Shown here in pieces: positions 1-9,110 of a stretch of 64,000 nt of DNA (within the stretch, counting starts at the first letter, position 1; the number at the start of each line of letters is the position of its first letter). The stretch is from CAYSCW01 sp964449165 (GTDB lineage: Bacteria > Acidobacteriota > Aminicenantia > Aminicenantales > Aminicenantaceae). The stretch is taken from positions 5,667 to 69,666 of the forward strand of contig CAYVAT010000012.1 of NCBI GenBank assembly GCA_964449165.1. Direction: 5' to 3'. The notes under the pieces were generated by a model, which was given only the letters and a program-made list of their open reading frames with translations, was not told where the DNA came from and searched no databases. A program made the translations under genes and the position numbers.

Positions 1-1410
1 AAAGTTGAGGTCGAAATTTACGGTCTCTTTGTTTGTCTCATCGATGATGGAGAAGAGCTTGGGGTATTGGTACCGACCGATCAGGGACATCTGCTCCACA
101 TCATTCCGCCCGATCATGTCCAGGTTGATCATGGCCACTGTCTTCTCCAGAGGAAAGAGAGGATTCTCCACATAGTATCTTGAGCCCAGAAGGCCTTTCT
201 CTTCAGCAGTAAAGAGGATGAAAATGACGGTCCTTTTCGGCTTTTCCTTCAGATTCCGGAAGGCCCAGGCAATTTCTATCACTCCGGCTGTTCCTGAGGC
301 ATTGTCGTCTGCTCCGCCGTAGACACGTCCCCTATTGTCCTTTCCCACATGGTCATAGTGGGCACCGACAATGACCACTTCATCCTTGAGCTCAGGGTCA
401 CTGCCTCCGACCTGGAACACGATGTTAGAGGCATCCACGCGCTCATTCTTGAAAGAGATGCCCATGGACACCTTTTTCCCGGAAAGGGGGAAGGAATTGG
501 GGCGCAAGTTCTTATCAATCCCTTCCTGGATTTTAAGCAAAGACATATCATCGCCTAAAAGCCCTTCAGCCAGTTCGCCGTCGATGGCAGCAGCAGGGAT
601 TTTAACTCCGAAATCATCACCCACAATCCTCATGCGCGGTGAAAATCTCATGTACTTTAAATCCTCATCATCCTTCATCCTCTCTTTTATGAGGGAAGGC
701 CACCTGGTACCGCCTGTGGCTGAGGGGGTGAGATCCTTGTGGTTTAAGGGGTCTGTCACAAACAGGATGCCCACGGCTCCGTGTTTCTGGGCATTGAGGA
801 TTTTCGAGAGAAGAGTTCCGTGAATGGAGAGTTTGCGTCCCTCAAAAGGGCTTTCAGGGTCATTCTCTCCCGGCTCATGGCGCATAACCAGGACGATTTT
901 CCCCCTGGCATCCAGGTTTTTATAGTCATCATATTTGTGCTCAGGAGCTGCGATCCCGTAGCCTGCAAATACAAGAGGAGCAGCCACTTCCTTTTCTGCA
1001 GAGATGATGACCGGAAGGAAATCCCATTCCAGTTCGGCTTTCCTGGAAAGGACAACCCCATCCATCTGCTCCTCTATCCCAAGATAATTCTTATCGCCGA
1101 GTGACACTGTCTTCAGTCTCACTGGCTGAAAATAGGTTCCGAACTCTCCTGCAGGCTGAAGCTCTGCTCCTTCAAGCACAGAGGTGATGTATTTAGTGGC
1201 TATCTCCATGCCCCTGTCCCCTGGATCACGGCCGCGGCAGTATTTGGAAGCAAGAAAATCGATGTGGGAGAGGATCATCTTTCCGGTAATGGCATTCTTG
1301 ACGCTGAGCACTTCTTCTGGAACATCTGAGGCAGAAAAAGAAGAAAGGGAAAGAAAAAAGATGAAAAGGATGGACAATGATTTGTAGAATAAAAGTTTCT
1401 TTTTATTCAT
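1..1410 (-). CDS. M28-family zinc peptidase with PA domain (C-terminus off the left edge)
   Basis: Reading from an ATG at 1408-1410, just after GAAAGGAGAGCGA, the minus strand stays open for 470 codons to the window edge. Residues about 8-28 form a signal peptide, so the enzyme is exported. A protease-associated domain lies around residues 130-240. The M28 aminopeptidase core follows: AHYDHVG near 350, GGADDNASG near 365, FTAEEKGLLGS near 398 and NLDMIGR near 430. These supply the zinc ligands and the catalytic Glu of the di-zinc site, so it probably removes N-terminal residues from peptides. The end of the catalytic domain is missing. Repeat element A lies directly upstream and a 17-bp copy of its ribosome-binding region is found beyond that element. 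Exact substrate is unknown. Confidence 0.93.
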   Translation of the reverse strand, partial: MNKKKLLFYKSLSILFIFFLSLSSFSASDVPEEVLSVKNAITGKMILSHIDFLASKYCRGRDPGDRGMEIATKYITSVLEGAELQPAGEFGTYFQPVRLKTVSLGDKNYLGIEEQMDGVVLSRKAELEWDFLPVIISAEKEVAAPLVFAGYGIAAPEHKYDDYKNLDARGKIVLVMRHEPGENDPESPFEGRKLSIHGTLLSKILNAQKHGAVGILFVTDPLNHKDLTPSATGGTRWPSLIKERMKDDEDLKYMRFSPRMRIVGDDFGVKIPAAAIDGELAEGLLGDDMSLLKIQEGIDKNLRPNSFPLSGKKVSMGISFKNERVDASNIVFQVGGSDPELKDEVVIVGAHYDHVGKDNRGRVYGGADDNASGTAGVIEIAWAFRNLKEKPKRTVIFILFTAEEKGLLGSRYYVENPLFPLEKTVAMINLDMIGRNDVEQMSLIGRYQYPKLFSIIDETNKETVNFDLNF

Positions 1411-1429
1411 TCGCTCTCCTTTCATATGA

Positions 1430-1601
1430 TAACATTTCTATTTCCGTGATGAATGAAGATGCTTAACAGCCAAGCAAGCGACGGTTCATGTCCATCCGAA
1501 GCCCATAGTGGTGGGTGGGAGGGTCTCGGCGAGGATGGATGGGAACCTGCGCCGTTACTGACTATATTCCTTATCATTAGTTATCACGGAATAAAAAATG
1601 C
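1430..1601. repeat. Dispersed palindromic element, copy A
   Basis: This is one of at least four copies of the same intergenic element (others at 28530, 30959 and 51820). The outer inverted repeat pairs TTCCGTGAT (1442-1450) with ATCACGGAA (1583-1591). An inner stem pairs GGTTCATGTCCATCC (1483-1497) with GGATGGATGGGAACC (1533-1547). Between them lies the conserved loop CGAAGCCCATAGTGGTGGGT followed by GGGAGGGTCTCGGCGA. No protein is encoded. Direct repeats GCTCTCCTTTCATATGA at 1413-1429 and 1600-1616 flank it. It resembles ERIC or MITE repeats in form, but I do not recognise the family. Confidence 0.8.
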
Positions 1602-1663
1602 TCTCCTTTCATATGAAAAAATACAAAAAGGGAAATCTAGGGAAGTATACTCAAAATTAAGGA

Positions 1664-1719
1664 TTTTTTAAAATAAAAAAAGAGGGCAACGAGTTGATGG
1701 TTGTAAACTCGCTGCCCTC
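1664..1719 (-). terminator. Rho-independent terminator of the Tyr-rich lipoprotein gene
   Basis: On the minus strand GAGGGCAGCGAGTT and AACTCGTTGCCCTC (1682-1719) form a stem with one internal mismatch and a 9-base loop, followed at once by a T-rich run. It ends transcription of the gene at 1754-2296, about 35 bases past its stop. Confidence 0.85.
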
Positions 1720-1753
1720 AGTCTTGCTCTGTTATCTGATGCTAATTCTTAAG

Positions 1754-2296
1754 CTATTTCTTCTTTCTTACTGAGCCGCTCGATCCTCTGCTTGATCCTC
1801 TGCTCCGTGCAGTTCCTGATCTCGATGACATCCTTGATCTAGATACCGTGGATCTTGTTCTCCCGGTACTCCCTGAACTTCTGGATGTTCCACGCAGTGC
1901 ACTCTTGGGGATTCTCCTGGGCACTCTGCTTTTCAGCATTCTCTTGTTGGCGGATGTTCTGTCGTATATGCGATAATGGCCATAAAAAGGGTAACCACCG
2001 TAATAGTAATAGCCGGGATAATATCCGTAGTAATAGCTGGAGAGGCCGTAGTAACTGAATGGATTCCAGTAGGAGTACGGAGACCCCCAGTAAAATCCCA
2101 TCCAGAAGAAGGGGCTGTAATAATAGGGATTGTAGCTGTAGGAATAGGGACCATAGTCATAGTAATAATCATCAACATAGGTATCATCATATCTTGCCTT
2201 CTCTACTCTGATTCTTTTCCCTGTGTACCTCTGGTCGATGGTGGCGCAACTGGCAACGAAAAATACCAAAGCCAGGATAATAGCTACCTTTTTCAT
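1754..2296 (-). CDS. Tyr-rich lipoprotein of unknown function
   Basis: The 180-residue product starts with a lipoprotein signal (hydrophobic stretch then VASC, so Cys17 would be lipidated). Residues about 38-110 are dominated by Tyr, Gly, Pro, Ser and Trp (runs such as YYYGYYPGYYYYGGYPFYG). The tail, about 115-180, is Ser/Arg-rich and strongly basic and ends in RKKK. I recognise no domain. The composition suggests a low-complexity, envelope-attached protein whose basic tail may bind a polyanion; that role is inference. It is monocistronic, with its own terminator just downstream. The ATG is well placed after AAAGGAGTGAGAAA. Confidence 0.8.
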   Translation of the reverse strand: MKKVAIILALVFFVASCATIDQRYTGKRIRVEKARYDDTYVDDYYYDYGPYSYSYNPYYYSPFFWMGFYWGSPYSYWNPFSYYGLSSYYYGYYPGYYYYGGYPFYGHYRIYDRTSANKRMLKSRVPRRIPKSALRGTSRSSGSTGRTRSTVSRSRMSSRSGTARSRGSSRGSSGSVRKKK

Positions 2297-2443
2297 TTTC
2301 TCACTCCTTTGACATTATACACCTATGCAAACTTTATGCCAAGTCTTATCAGGGGAAGCCTTTCTGACTCTCCCTGCTTTCTGTCATAATTTATGGGCAG
2401 GTGTATCAAAAAAGGACAGTGCAGAGCCTTTTTATCCATATTT

Positions 2444-3448
2444 CTAATCAGAGATTTTGAGGACAGCGGCGCCGTTGATCTTACCGGCTTTGAGGAGCTG
2501 GAGCACTCTGTTGGCTTCTTCAAGGGGATAGATTTCGGTTGTTGTCCGGATGGGAATCTCGGCTGCGATGCGCAGCAGCTCTTCTCCGTCTCTTCGGGTG
2601 GCGTTGGCCACGCTGCGCAGCGTCCGCTCATGATAGAGATATTTCATATAATCCATCTCAGGTATGGGAGTCATGTAGATTCCGGCCAGGGCTACGGTGC
2701 CTCCTTTTTCGGTTACCCGCAGGGCATCAAGGACAATTTCGCCGGCCGGAGCGAAGATGATGCTGCTTTGGATTTTCTGGGGAGGGTCATCCTTGGAGGA
2801 GCCTGTCCAGACAGCCCCCAGCTTCCGGGCAAGAGCACGGTGCTCCTCGCTTCTTGAGAAAACATAGACTTTACAGCCCCAGTGCAAAGCGACCTGGATG
2901 GCCACATGGGCAGATGCGCCAAAGCCATAAAGCCCCAGGCGCTCACCAGGCTTTATTTCACTCAGACGGAGAGCTCTGTAGCCGATAATCCCGGCACAGA
3001 GAAGAGGGGCTGCCTCTCGGTTAGAGAAGATATCGGGAATTCTGTAGGCAAATTTTTCGGGAACTACGATGTATTCAGCATAACCGCCGTTGACATGATA
3101 GCCTGTGAACTGGGCATTCTCGCACAGGTTTTCCAGCCCCCGGCTGCAAAAGCCGCAACGGCCGCAGGAGGAATAAAGCCAGGCCACGCCCAGCCGCTCT
3201 CCCTTCTTGAACCGGGAAGCCTTCTTCCCCTTCTTCTCCACAACTCCCACCACCTGATGGCCGGGGATGATGGGAAGTTCAACCTCGGGAAGCTCCCCTT
3301 CCACAGTATGAAGGTCTGTGTGACACACTCCGCAAACCTTGATCCTAAGGAGAACATCCTCAGGCCCTGGTTCAGGGACGGGAAGATCAACTAGATCCAG
3401 GGGATTCCTGCCGATAAGAGCAAATTTTTTCAGGAGCATGGTTCTCAT
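2444..3448 (-). CDS. Zinc-dependent alcohol dehydrogenase (MDR superfamily)
   Basis: The 334-residue protein has the two-domain layout of medium-chain dehydrogenases. The GroES-like half carries the catalytic-zinc site (GVCHTDLH near residue 40, GHQVVG near 63) and the four-Cys structural-zinc loop CGRCGFCSRGLENLC near 94-108. The Rossmann half has LYGFGASAHVAIQ near 174. It should oxidise a primary alcohol or reduce an aldehyde with NAD(P). It lacks the usual GGLG nucleotide motif, having GFGASAH instead, as in AdhA-type enzymes. Start 3448 follows AAAAGGTGATGCC; Met4 is an alternative. No operon partner is evident. Confidence 0.9.
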   Translation of the reverse strand: MRTMLLKKFALIGRNPLDLVDLPVPEPGPEDVLLRIKVCGVCHTDLHTVEGELPEVELPIIPGHQVVGVVEKKGKKASRFKKGERLGVAWLYSSCGRCGFCSRGLENLCENAQFTGYHVNGGYAEYIVVPEKFAYRIPDIFSNREAAPLLCAGIIGYRALRLSEIKPGERLGLYGFGASAHVAIQVALHWGCKVYVFSRSEEHRALARKLGAVWTGSSKDDPPQKIQSSIIFAPAGEIVLDALRVTEKGGTVALAGIYMTPIPEMDYMKYLYHERTLRSVANATRRDGEELLRIAAEIPIRTTTEIYPLEEANRVLQLLKAGKINGAAVLKISD

Positions 3449-3573
3449 GGCATCACCTTTTCAGACATCTAAAATTATCCAAAATCACAAAAGAAGTCAA
3501 AAAGATTATGGGAAAAATCTTTCTCATCCATTCATTTCACGGGTATTAACAGAAATTTATGGTTTTGGGTGTG

Positions 3574-5940
3574 TCACTCGTAGCGGAGGGAATCGACAGG
3601 ATTAGCCACAGCGGCCCGAAGGGAATGATAGCTCACCGTAGCTAGTGCAACAAGAAGGGTGAGGCCTGCTGACAGGCCGAAGATCAGCGGTCCGATGCTT
3701 ACCTTGTAGGCAAACTCCTGCAGCCACAGATGCATCACATAATAGGCCGCCGGCCAGGCGATCAGGTTAGATACCACCACCCACTTGATGAACTCGCGCA
3801 CCGTCAAGACCACAATACCCGGAACCGAGGCCCCCAGAACCTTGCGGATGCCGATCTCTTTAGTCTTTTGCTCGGTTGTGTAGGAAGCCAGACCGAAAAG
3901 GCCCAGGCAGGCGATCAGAACCGAAAGCAGGCTGAACCCGTTGAACAATTTCCCCAGCTGACGCTCAGACATATACTGCCGATTGAAAACATCATCCATG
4001 AACTCGAATCTGTAAGGATACCCAGGCGAGTACGTTTTGAATGCGTCCTGGATTCGGGCAAGAGTCCCCTGAATCCGGGTTCCGTCGATCTTGACGAATA
4101 CATACTGTTGCCAGGGTTTGTACATCCGGAAGACAAACGGCTGGATGGCTGTGTGGAGGGACCGGTCGTGGAAATCTCTCACAACTCCAATGACCTGAGC
4201 GAAACGAAAAGACTCTTCCCACGCAGGATGAGCCATGTAAATTTTTGTGCCTACGGGACTCTCCAGCCCCATACGCTCGGCCGCTGTCTGGTTGATGATG
4301 CAAGCGGTCTTTTCGTCGGTCGAGAATTCCCGGGAAAAGCTTCGGCCCTGGAGTATTTTCATATCAAAGGTCTTGAAAAAATCATAATCGACCACTGTGT
4401 AATCCACGGACATCATCTCCTGGGTCGGGTTGCCCTCCCAGTTGATCTCGATGTTCTCCCCTACCCGGGTGGGAAGCTGAGCTGCTGATGTGACATTTCG
4501 AATGCCCGGCTGAGCGAGCAGATGGTTCTTGAATGCATCAAACTTCGGCATGATCACCGGATTATTGTAGAGGATGACCACATGCTCACGGTCCAGACCC
4601 AGGTCCTGGTTCTGGATAAAGCGCAACTGGCTGGAAACAATAAGGGTGCAAATGATGAGTCCAGCCGAGATAGCGAACTGAACCACGATAAGGGCCTTGC
4701 GTAGGCCTGCCCTTCTGCTTCCTGATGAGGACTGGCTCTTGAGGGTCTGGGCCGGCTGAAAGGAGGAAAGGAAAAAGGCAGGATAGCTCCCTGCCAGAAG
4801 GCCTGTACCCAGGGCGACGAGCAGAAGAGCGAGGATAAAGGGGAGGCTGCCCCCTGAGAGCAAGGCCATAGACTTCCCCGTAAATTGATTGAAATACGGG
4901 AGTACCAGCTCCACCACAGTCAAAGCCAGAAAGAGTGCCAGAAAGGCGATCAAGACAGCTTCCACAAGAAACTGGCGGACGATCTGCCGCCGCAGAGCGC
5001 CTATTACCTTTCGCGTACCCACTTCCCCGGATCGCCTGGCAGATTGGGCGGTGGCCAGGTTCATGAAATTGATGCAGGCCATAAGCAGGATGAATATGGC
5101 GATGACGGAAAACGTATAGACCTTTTTTACCTGACCCGGGCGTCCGGACTCATACAGATGAACCTTTGTCAAGGGCTGTAGAGCCGGGCGGTAGGTCACA
5201 TCCGGGCTGATATTCTCTTTATAGATTCCTGCAATTCTTGTCTCAAAATCAGCGGCTGAGACTCCCGGCCGCAGGAGCAGATAAGTGGGGCCTGTCCATT
5301 CATCCCAGCGGGCCAGGCGGTCCTCCCCCAGAAACTCGATACGAACGACAAAATCGAACCGGAGATGGGAATTCAGAGGGAGGCTTTTTGTGACTCCCGT
5401 GACTTTAAAATCACCTTCTTGCTGGACGATATGAAGAACCTTACCGATAGGATCCTCGTCCCCGAAATACTTGCGCGCTGTCTCTTCCGTGAGAACCACA
5501 GAGTACCTGTCATCCAGAGCTGTCTCTGGATTGCCTCTGATGAAAGGGAAGGAAAAAATCTTGAAAAAGCCGGGATCGGCCAGATAGATGTTTTCCTCCT
5601 CAAAGCTTTTGTCTTGATATTTGACCAGATATTTGACCACCCCTCCGGCCCAGAACCATACGCGGCAGGACTCCTCAACTTCAGAGTACTGGGCTTTCAA
5701 CGCTGGTCCCAGGGCATAGGTGAGGCTGGAATAGAAACTGCCGCTCTGCATTCTATTAAGGATACGGTATGTCCGGTCCTTTTTCTGGTGGAAGCGGTCA
5801 AAGCTCAACTCATCCTTAACCCACATGCCGATCAGGATGAAACAGGCCATCCCGACGGCCAGCCCGCCAATGTTGACGAAGGAATAGACTTTGTACCTCT
5901 TAAGATTTCTCAATGCGATTTTTAGATAATTTCTCAGCAT
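3574..5940 (-). CDS. FtsX/MacB-type ABC transporter permease
   Basis: The 788-residue product is a double-length permease. It has an N-terminal membrane segment (about 18-40), a periplasmic MacB-like domain, three helices around 285-405 with the FtsX signature MNLATAQSARRSGEVGTRKVIGA split across it, a middle helix near 430, a second periplasmic domain, and three final helices (about 680-780) with KEIGIRKVLGAS. Such proteins are not import pores; with a separate ATPase they act as mechanotransmission or export devices for lipoproteins, peptides or drugs. No ATPase gene is adjacent, so the partner must be elsewhere. The gene stands alone. Substrate cannot be told from sequence. Confidence 0.9.
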   Translation of the reverse strand: MLRNYLKIALRNLKRYKVYSFVNIGGLAVGMACFILIGMWVKDELSFDRFHQKKDRTYRILNRMQSGSFYSSLTYALGPALKAQYSEVEESCRVWFWAGGVVKYLVKYQDKSFEEENIYLADPGFFKIFSFPFIRGNPETALDDRYSVVLTEETARKYFGDEDPIGKVLHIVQQEGDFKVTGVTKSLPLNSHLRFDFVVRIEFLGEDRLARWDEWTGPTYLLLRPGVSAADFETRIAGIYKENISPDVTYRPALQPLTKVHLYESGRPGQVKKVYTFSVIAIFILLMACINFMNLATAQSARRSGEVGTRKVIGALRRQIVRQFLVEAVLIAFLALFLALTVVELVLPYFNQFTGKSMALLSGGSLPFILALLLVALGTGLLAGSYPAFFLSSFQPAQTLKSQSSSGSRRAGLRKALIVVQFAISAGLIICTLIVSSQLRFIQNQDLGLDREHVVILYNNPVIMPKFDAFKNHLLAQPGIRNVTSAAQLPTRVGENIEINWEGNPTQEMMSVDYTVVDYDFFKTFDMKILQGRSFSREFSTDEKTACIINQTAAERMGLESPVGTKIYMAHPAWEESFRFAQVIGVVRDFHDRSLHTAIQPFVFRMYKPWQQYVFVKIDGTRIQGTLARIQDAFKTYSPGYPYRFEFMDDVFNRQYMSERQLGKLFNGFSLLSVLIACLGLFGLASYTTEQKTKEIGIRKVLGASVPGIVVLTVREFIKWVVVSNLIAWPAAYYVMHLWLQEFAYKVSIGPLIFGLSAGLTLLVALATVSYHSLRAAVANPVDSLRYE

Positions 5941-6144
5941 GACACTTTCTTCTCCACTTATCTATCCTCATGAGCAATAAATGTGCCAATATTATCCATT
6001 AGAGGAATCAGCACAAGATGCTAACAAAAAAGTGCCCGCTGGAGGAACACCTCGTGTACGCTGACGAACAATGCTTGCTTTTAAAAAACTTTTTAACAGA
6101 AGATGTTGGCAGACCTGGAGGAGTCTAAGCGTCTGGTAATCCAG

Positions 6145-7461
6145 TCATTTCTTTTCTTTTTGATGTTGAATCTTTCGTCTTAACCTTTCCAGCCTGTGAG
6201 CAAAGTCTTTCTCATAGTAAGAAGAGACGCCCCGGGAGAGAACAAAGCCTTCCTCGGTAATGCGCTTCGCTTCCTCATATTTCTTCATCCTGTGCTCAAA
6301 ATACATGGCGAGCTCCCTCAGAGAGTAGAGCTGTGCGGAACTGACTTCAGAGGCGGAGGCGATTTCTTCCCATAAAGAAATCGCTTCATCCCATTTGCTG
6401 CTTTTCTTGAGAAAGTGGGAAACCTTTCTCTTGGCCAGGAGGGAAATTTCATCCGAGAGATGGCCGTCCAGGGCGCGTTTGTAGAATTGGACGGATTTTT
6501 TCACCTCCCCGATATTCTCCATGATCTTGCCTACCCCGTAGAGGTCCATGGCATCTGCCAGCTCATCCTGCTTCTCCTCTGAGCATATAAGAGAGCCGAT
6601 GACCACTACTCCCAGGAGTGAGAGGATATCTTCCTGGTTATGGTAAAGCACAGGCTCCATCAACTCAAAGTTTCCTGTCCTCAGATACTGGAAATAGCGC
6701 CAGGGAATCTCCGCAGAGGGAATATCTTCAGAGCGATCAGCTTCGACCACCTCCCGGGAAAGATGGTAGAGCTGGCAGCTTTGGTGCTTGTGCCTCCAAA
6801 GGCTCCGGGCAGAATAGAGAAAATCAAGATGAGGGAGCGAGGAGAGAAGAAAAGGCTGCCTGTGGAGGATGAACCGGGTTTCAAGGAGAGGAATATCAAA
6901 GCCTTTTCCGTTATAGGTGACTACCGACTGAAAATTCATCTGAGAAAAAAACTGAGAAAGCTCAAGGATCATTCGCTCTTCCTCGGCCAGCTCACCAAGA
7001 AAAAACTGGCTGATCCAGAATTTATCATCCCGGTAGTAGCCCAGGCCGACAAGAAAAGGCACTACTCCTGTGCCACCTGAAAGGCCGGTGGTTTCCAGGT
7101 CGATGAAAAGGGCTGTTGAAAGGTCAAGATCCTTGAAAGCCTCCTCCCTGCTCAAGCAGGAGAGTATCTCTCCTGAGACTTCCAGGCCAGATGAAAGGAT
7201 GATTTTTCCGTATTTTGCGGTGAGCGGAAAGGGATTCTCGAAAAACTGAAGGGGATCGATCTTCGCCGGTTCGGGAGGCGCAGGCTGTTCTTTCTTTGGT
7301 TTTTCCTCCCTGGTCAGGGTAATGAGGCGGTCTAGTTTTTCCTTGACTGTGAGGGAATCATCCTTGTCGATTTTGTCCCATGTATCTCTTATCGTCTGGG
7401 ACCTGGAGCGGGCTTCTCGCTCCTTTTTCAACTGCTTGAGCTTTTCTTTCAGGTCGCTCAT
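6145..7461 (-). CDS. YprB-like ribonuclease-H-fold 3'-5' exonuclease with TPR-like tail
   Basis: The 438-residue protein starts with a charged coiled-coil region (1-75). An RNase-H-like exonuclease domain follows at about 100-290. Its acidic residues are visible in FIDLETTG (near 117), NGKGFDIPLLETR (near 188) and HNQEDILSL (near 276), the DEDD pattern of YprB-type nucleases. Residues 300-430 form helical repeats like TPRs. It probably trims nucleic-acid ends; the B. subtilis homologue is not well characterised. It is followed on the same strand by no close gene, and yjbQ lies 95 bp upstream. Confidence 0.85.
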   Translation of the reverse strand: MSDLKEKLKQLKKEREARSRSQTIRDTWDKIDKDDSLTVKEKLDRLITLTREEKPKKEQPAPPEPAKIDPLQFFENPFPLTAKYGKIILSSGLEVSGEILSCLSREEAFKDLDLSTALFIDLETTGLSGGTGVVPFLVGLGYYRDDKFWISQFFLGELAEEERMILELSQFFSQMNFQSVVTYNGKGFDIPLLETRFILHRQPFLLSSLPHLDFLYSARSLWRHKHQSCQLYHLSREVVEADRSEDIPSAEIPWRYFQYLRTGNFELMEPVLYHNQEDILSLLGVVVIGSLICSEEKQDELADAMDLYGVGKIMENIGEVKKSVQFYKRALDGHLSDEISLLAKRKVSHFLKKSSKWDEAISLWEEIASASEVSSAQLYSLRELAMYFEHRMKKYEEAKRITEEGFVLSRGVSSYYEKDFAHRLERLRRKIQHQKEKK

Positions 7462-7556
7462 TTCTATTTATTTTAACAGAAGCCGATTATAACTGTCAGT
7501 TATAAAATTGGCCAAAACAGTGATTTTTATTACCCACAGTTATAAACCTCACAATT

Positions 7557-7976
7557 TCATTGGCCTATGAACTGAAGAAGAATTCGTCTGGAGCGGGAGC
7601 GGTTATCAAAATCGACAAAGACAATCTGCTGCCAGGTGCCGAGGTTGAGCGTTCCGCTGGAGAAAGGCACTGTCAACGAGGGGCCGATGAGAGAGGCACG
7701 GACATGGGAAAAGCCGTTCCCGTCTCCCCACCTGGCATCATGGTGATAGGTGACATCACTGGGAATGACCTTTTCCATGAGTTCAGAGAAGTCCTCGACC
7801 AAGCCTGACTCGTATTCGATGGTGGTCAAGCCACCCGTTGAGCCAGGAATAAAAAGGGTGACAATCCCCTCTTTCAGGCCGCTTTCAGCCAGTTTCTCAG
7901 AAACAGAGCCAGTGAGATCTTTCATGTCGTTAAAACCTTGAGTAGAAAAACTGATGGATTCACCGATGACTCTCAT
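7557..7976 (-). CDS. YjbQ/UPF0047 family protein
   Basis: The 139-residue product matches the UPF0047 family throughout: FIPGSTGGLTTIE near 43-55, the histidine stretch TYHHDARWGDGNGFSHVRAS near 76-95, and the closing GTWQQIVFVDFD. Family members are small trimeric enzymes with a metal-binding His cluster, and E. coli YjbQ has thiamine-phosphate synthase activity in vitro; its main role is uncertain. The start is fixed by AAGGAGATTTCTG before the ATG. The gene lies 27 bp downstream of dgt and is probably co-transcribed with it. Confidence 0.9.
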   Translation of the reverse strand: MRVIGESISFSTQGFNDMKDLTGSVSEKLAESGLKEGIVTLFIPGSTGGLTTIEYESGLVEDFSELMEKVIPSDVTYHHDARWGDGNGFSHVRASLIGPSLTVPFSSGTLNLGTWQQIVFVDFDNRSRSRRILLQFIGQ

Positions 7977-8003
7977 CAGAAATCTCCTTAATGATATTTA
8001 TGA

Positions 8004-9035
8004 TCAGACCACGGGCATGGAGCGGGGAAAGAAAATCTTCTCATACAACCCCAGGGCATAGCGGTCTGTCATTCCGGCAATAAAATCTACTGCTCTTTTC
8101 TCCAGGGAATCCCCCTCCGGGTAAGACTTCACGTAATCATCCGGTTTCCTCAGGAAAAACTGGTAGAGATCGGTCAGTATCTTTTCTGTCTTCTCCAGCT
8201 CGTCCCTGGAATCCGGGTTGAAATAGACTCTCTCATAAAGAAAATCGCGAAGCTCCATGATGGCATCCTCGATTTCTTCGCTCAGGGCAATCTCCTCCAG
8301 GCCATGAGTCAAGCTCGTCTTGACCACATCTTCAACCATCCTGTCGATGCGCGCGGCATGCCACTCGCCCAACGTTTTAATCAGAGACGCAGGGATATCG
8401 CTTTCCTTTAAGACCTGAGCTCTTATTGCATCATCGATATCATGGTTGACATAGGCGATGATGTCTGAAACCCGGACTACCTCCCCTTCCAGAGTTAAGG
8501 GCTTATCCTCTTTTGATGATTCCAGGATTTCTCCTCTCCCCTTGGAGTGTTTGAAGATTCCATCCCTGACTTCCACGGTCAGATTCAAACCCTTGCCTTC
8601 ATACTCAAGCTTCTCAACCACACGCAGGCTTTGTTCATAGTGGGTGAACCCTCCGGGAAGGAGCTTGGCCAGGGTCTCCTCGCCGGCGTGGCCGAAAGGT
8701 GTGTGACCCAGGTCATGGCCCAAAGCGATGGCTTCGGTCAAATCTTCGTTCAGCTTTAAAGCCTTGGCAATGGTGCGGGCGATCTGGGAGACTTCCAGAG
8801 TATGCGTGAGCCGGGTGCGGTAATGGTCTCCGTAAGGAGCGAGGAAGACCTGGGTTTTATGCTTCAGCCTCCGGAAAGATTTGGAGTGGATGATGCGGTC
8901 CCTGTCTCTCTGGAAAGCTGTGCGCAAAGGATGGAGCTTTTCCGCCCTCTCCCGGCCGCGGCTCTGGCTGCTCAAGCACGCTTCAGGAGAAAGTATTTTT
9001 CTTTCTATTTCCTCCAGCTCTTCCCGAATAGTCAT
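8004..9035 (-). CDS. dgt: Deoxyguanosinetriphosphate triphosphohydrolase-like protein
   Basis: This 343-residue HD-domain protein fits the shorter, bacterial dGTPase-like group. The metal site is visible as the His of RLTHTLEVSQIAR (near 77) and HDLGHTPFGHAGE (near 109-121), with a downstream Asp in VRVSDIIAYVNHD near 192. RIIHSKSFRRLKHKTQV near residue 46 is the typical N-terminal nucleotide-binding segment. It would convert dNTPs to the nucleoside and triphosphate, trimming the nucleotide pool. The ATG directly follows AAGGTCTGACCCCA, the same sequence found before the queA start. Upstream neighbour: DUF2284 gene 75 bp away. Confidence 0.92.
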   Translation of the reverse strand: MTIREELEEIERKILSPEACLSSQSRGRERAEKLHPLRTAFQRDRDRIIHSKSFRRLKHKTQVFLAPYGDHYRTRLTHTLEVSQIARTIAKALKLNEDLTEAIALGHDLGHTPFGHAGEETLAKLLPGGFTHYEQSLRVVEKLEYEGKGLNLTVEVRDGIFKHSKGRGEILESSKEDKPLTLEGEVVRVSDIIAYVNHDIDDAIRAQVLKESDIPASLIKTLGEWHAARIDRMVEDVVKTSLTHGLEEIALSEEIEDAIMELRDFLYERVYFNPDSRDELEKTEKILTDLYQFFLRKPDDYVKSYPEGDSLEKRAVDFIAGMTDRYALGLYEKIFFPRSMPVV

Positions 9036-9050
9036 TGGGGTCAGACCTTT
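9036..9050 (-). repeat. GGTCTGACCCC element end abutting the dgt start codon
   Basis: On the minus strand AAAGGTCTGACCCCA ends exactly at the dgt ATG. The same bases precede the queA ATG at 56655, and inverted copies lie after ruvB. AAGG sits 10 bases before the start codon and could act as a weak ribosome-binding site. No second end is seen on this side. Confidence 0.6.
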
Positions 9051-9110
9051 CTAACTTTACTCATTTTAATTGTCATATGATGCGCAGAAAATATTTTATC
9101 CCTATCTCTT

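Noticed and set aside
1430..1601. Copy A as part of a CRISPR array
   Set aside because: The repeats are single, about 175 bp long and scattered over 50 kb, with no regular spacers and no cas genes in the window.
3527..3555. CATTCATTTCACGGGTATTAAC as another end of the dispersed element
   Set aside because: Only about 15 bases resemble the outer arm of copies A and B and nothing of the core is nearby; chance similarity is likely.
3730..4488. A 252-codon plus-strand open frame
   Set aside because: It is antisense to the FtsX-type permease, without a ribosome-binding site or recognisable product.
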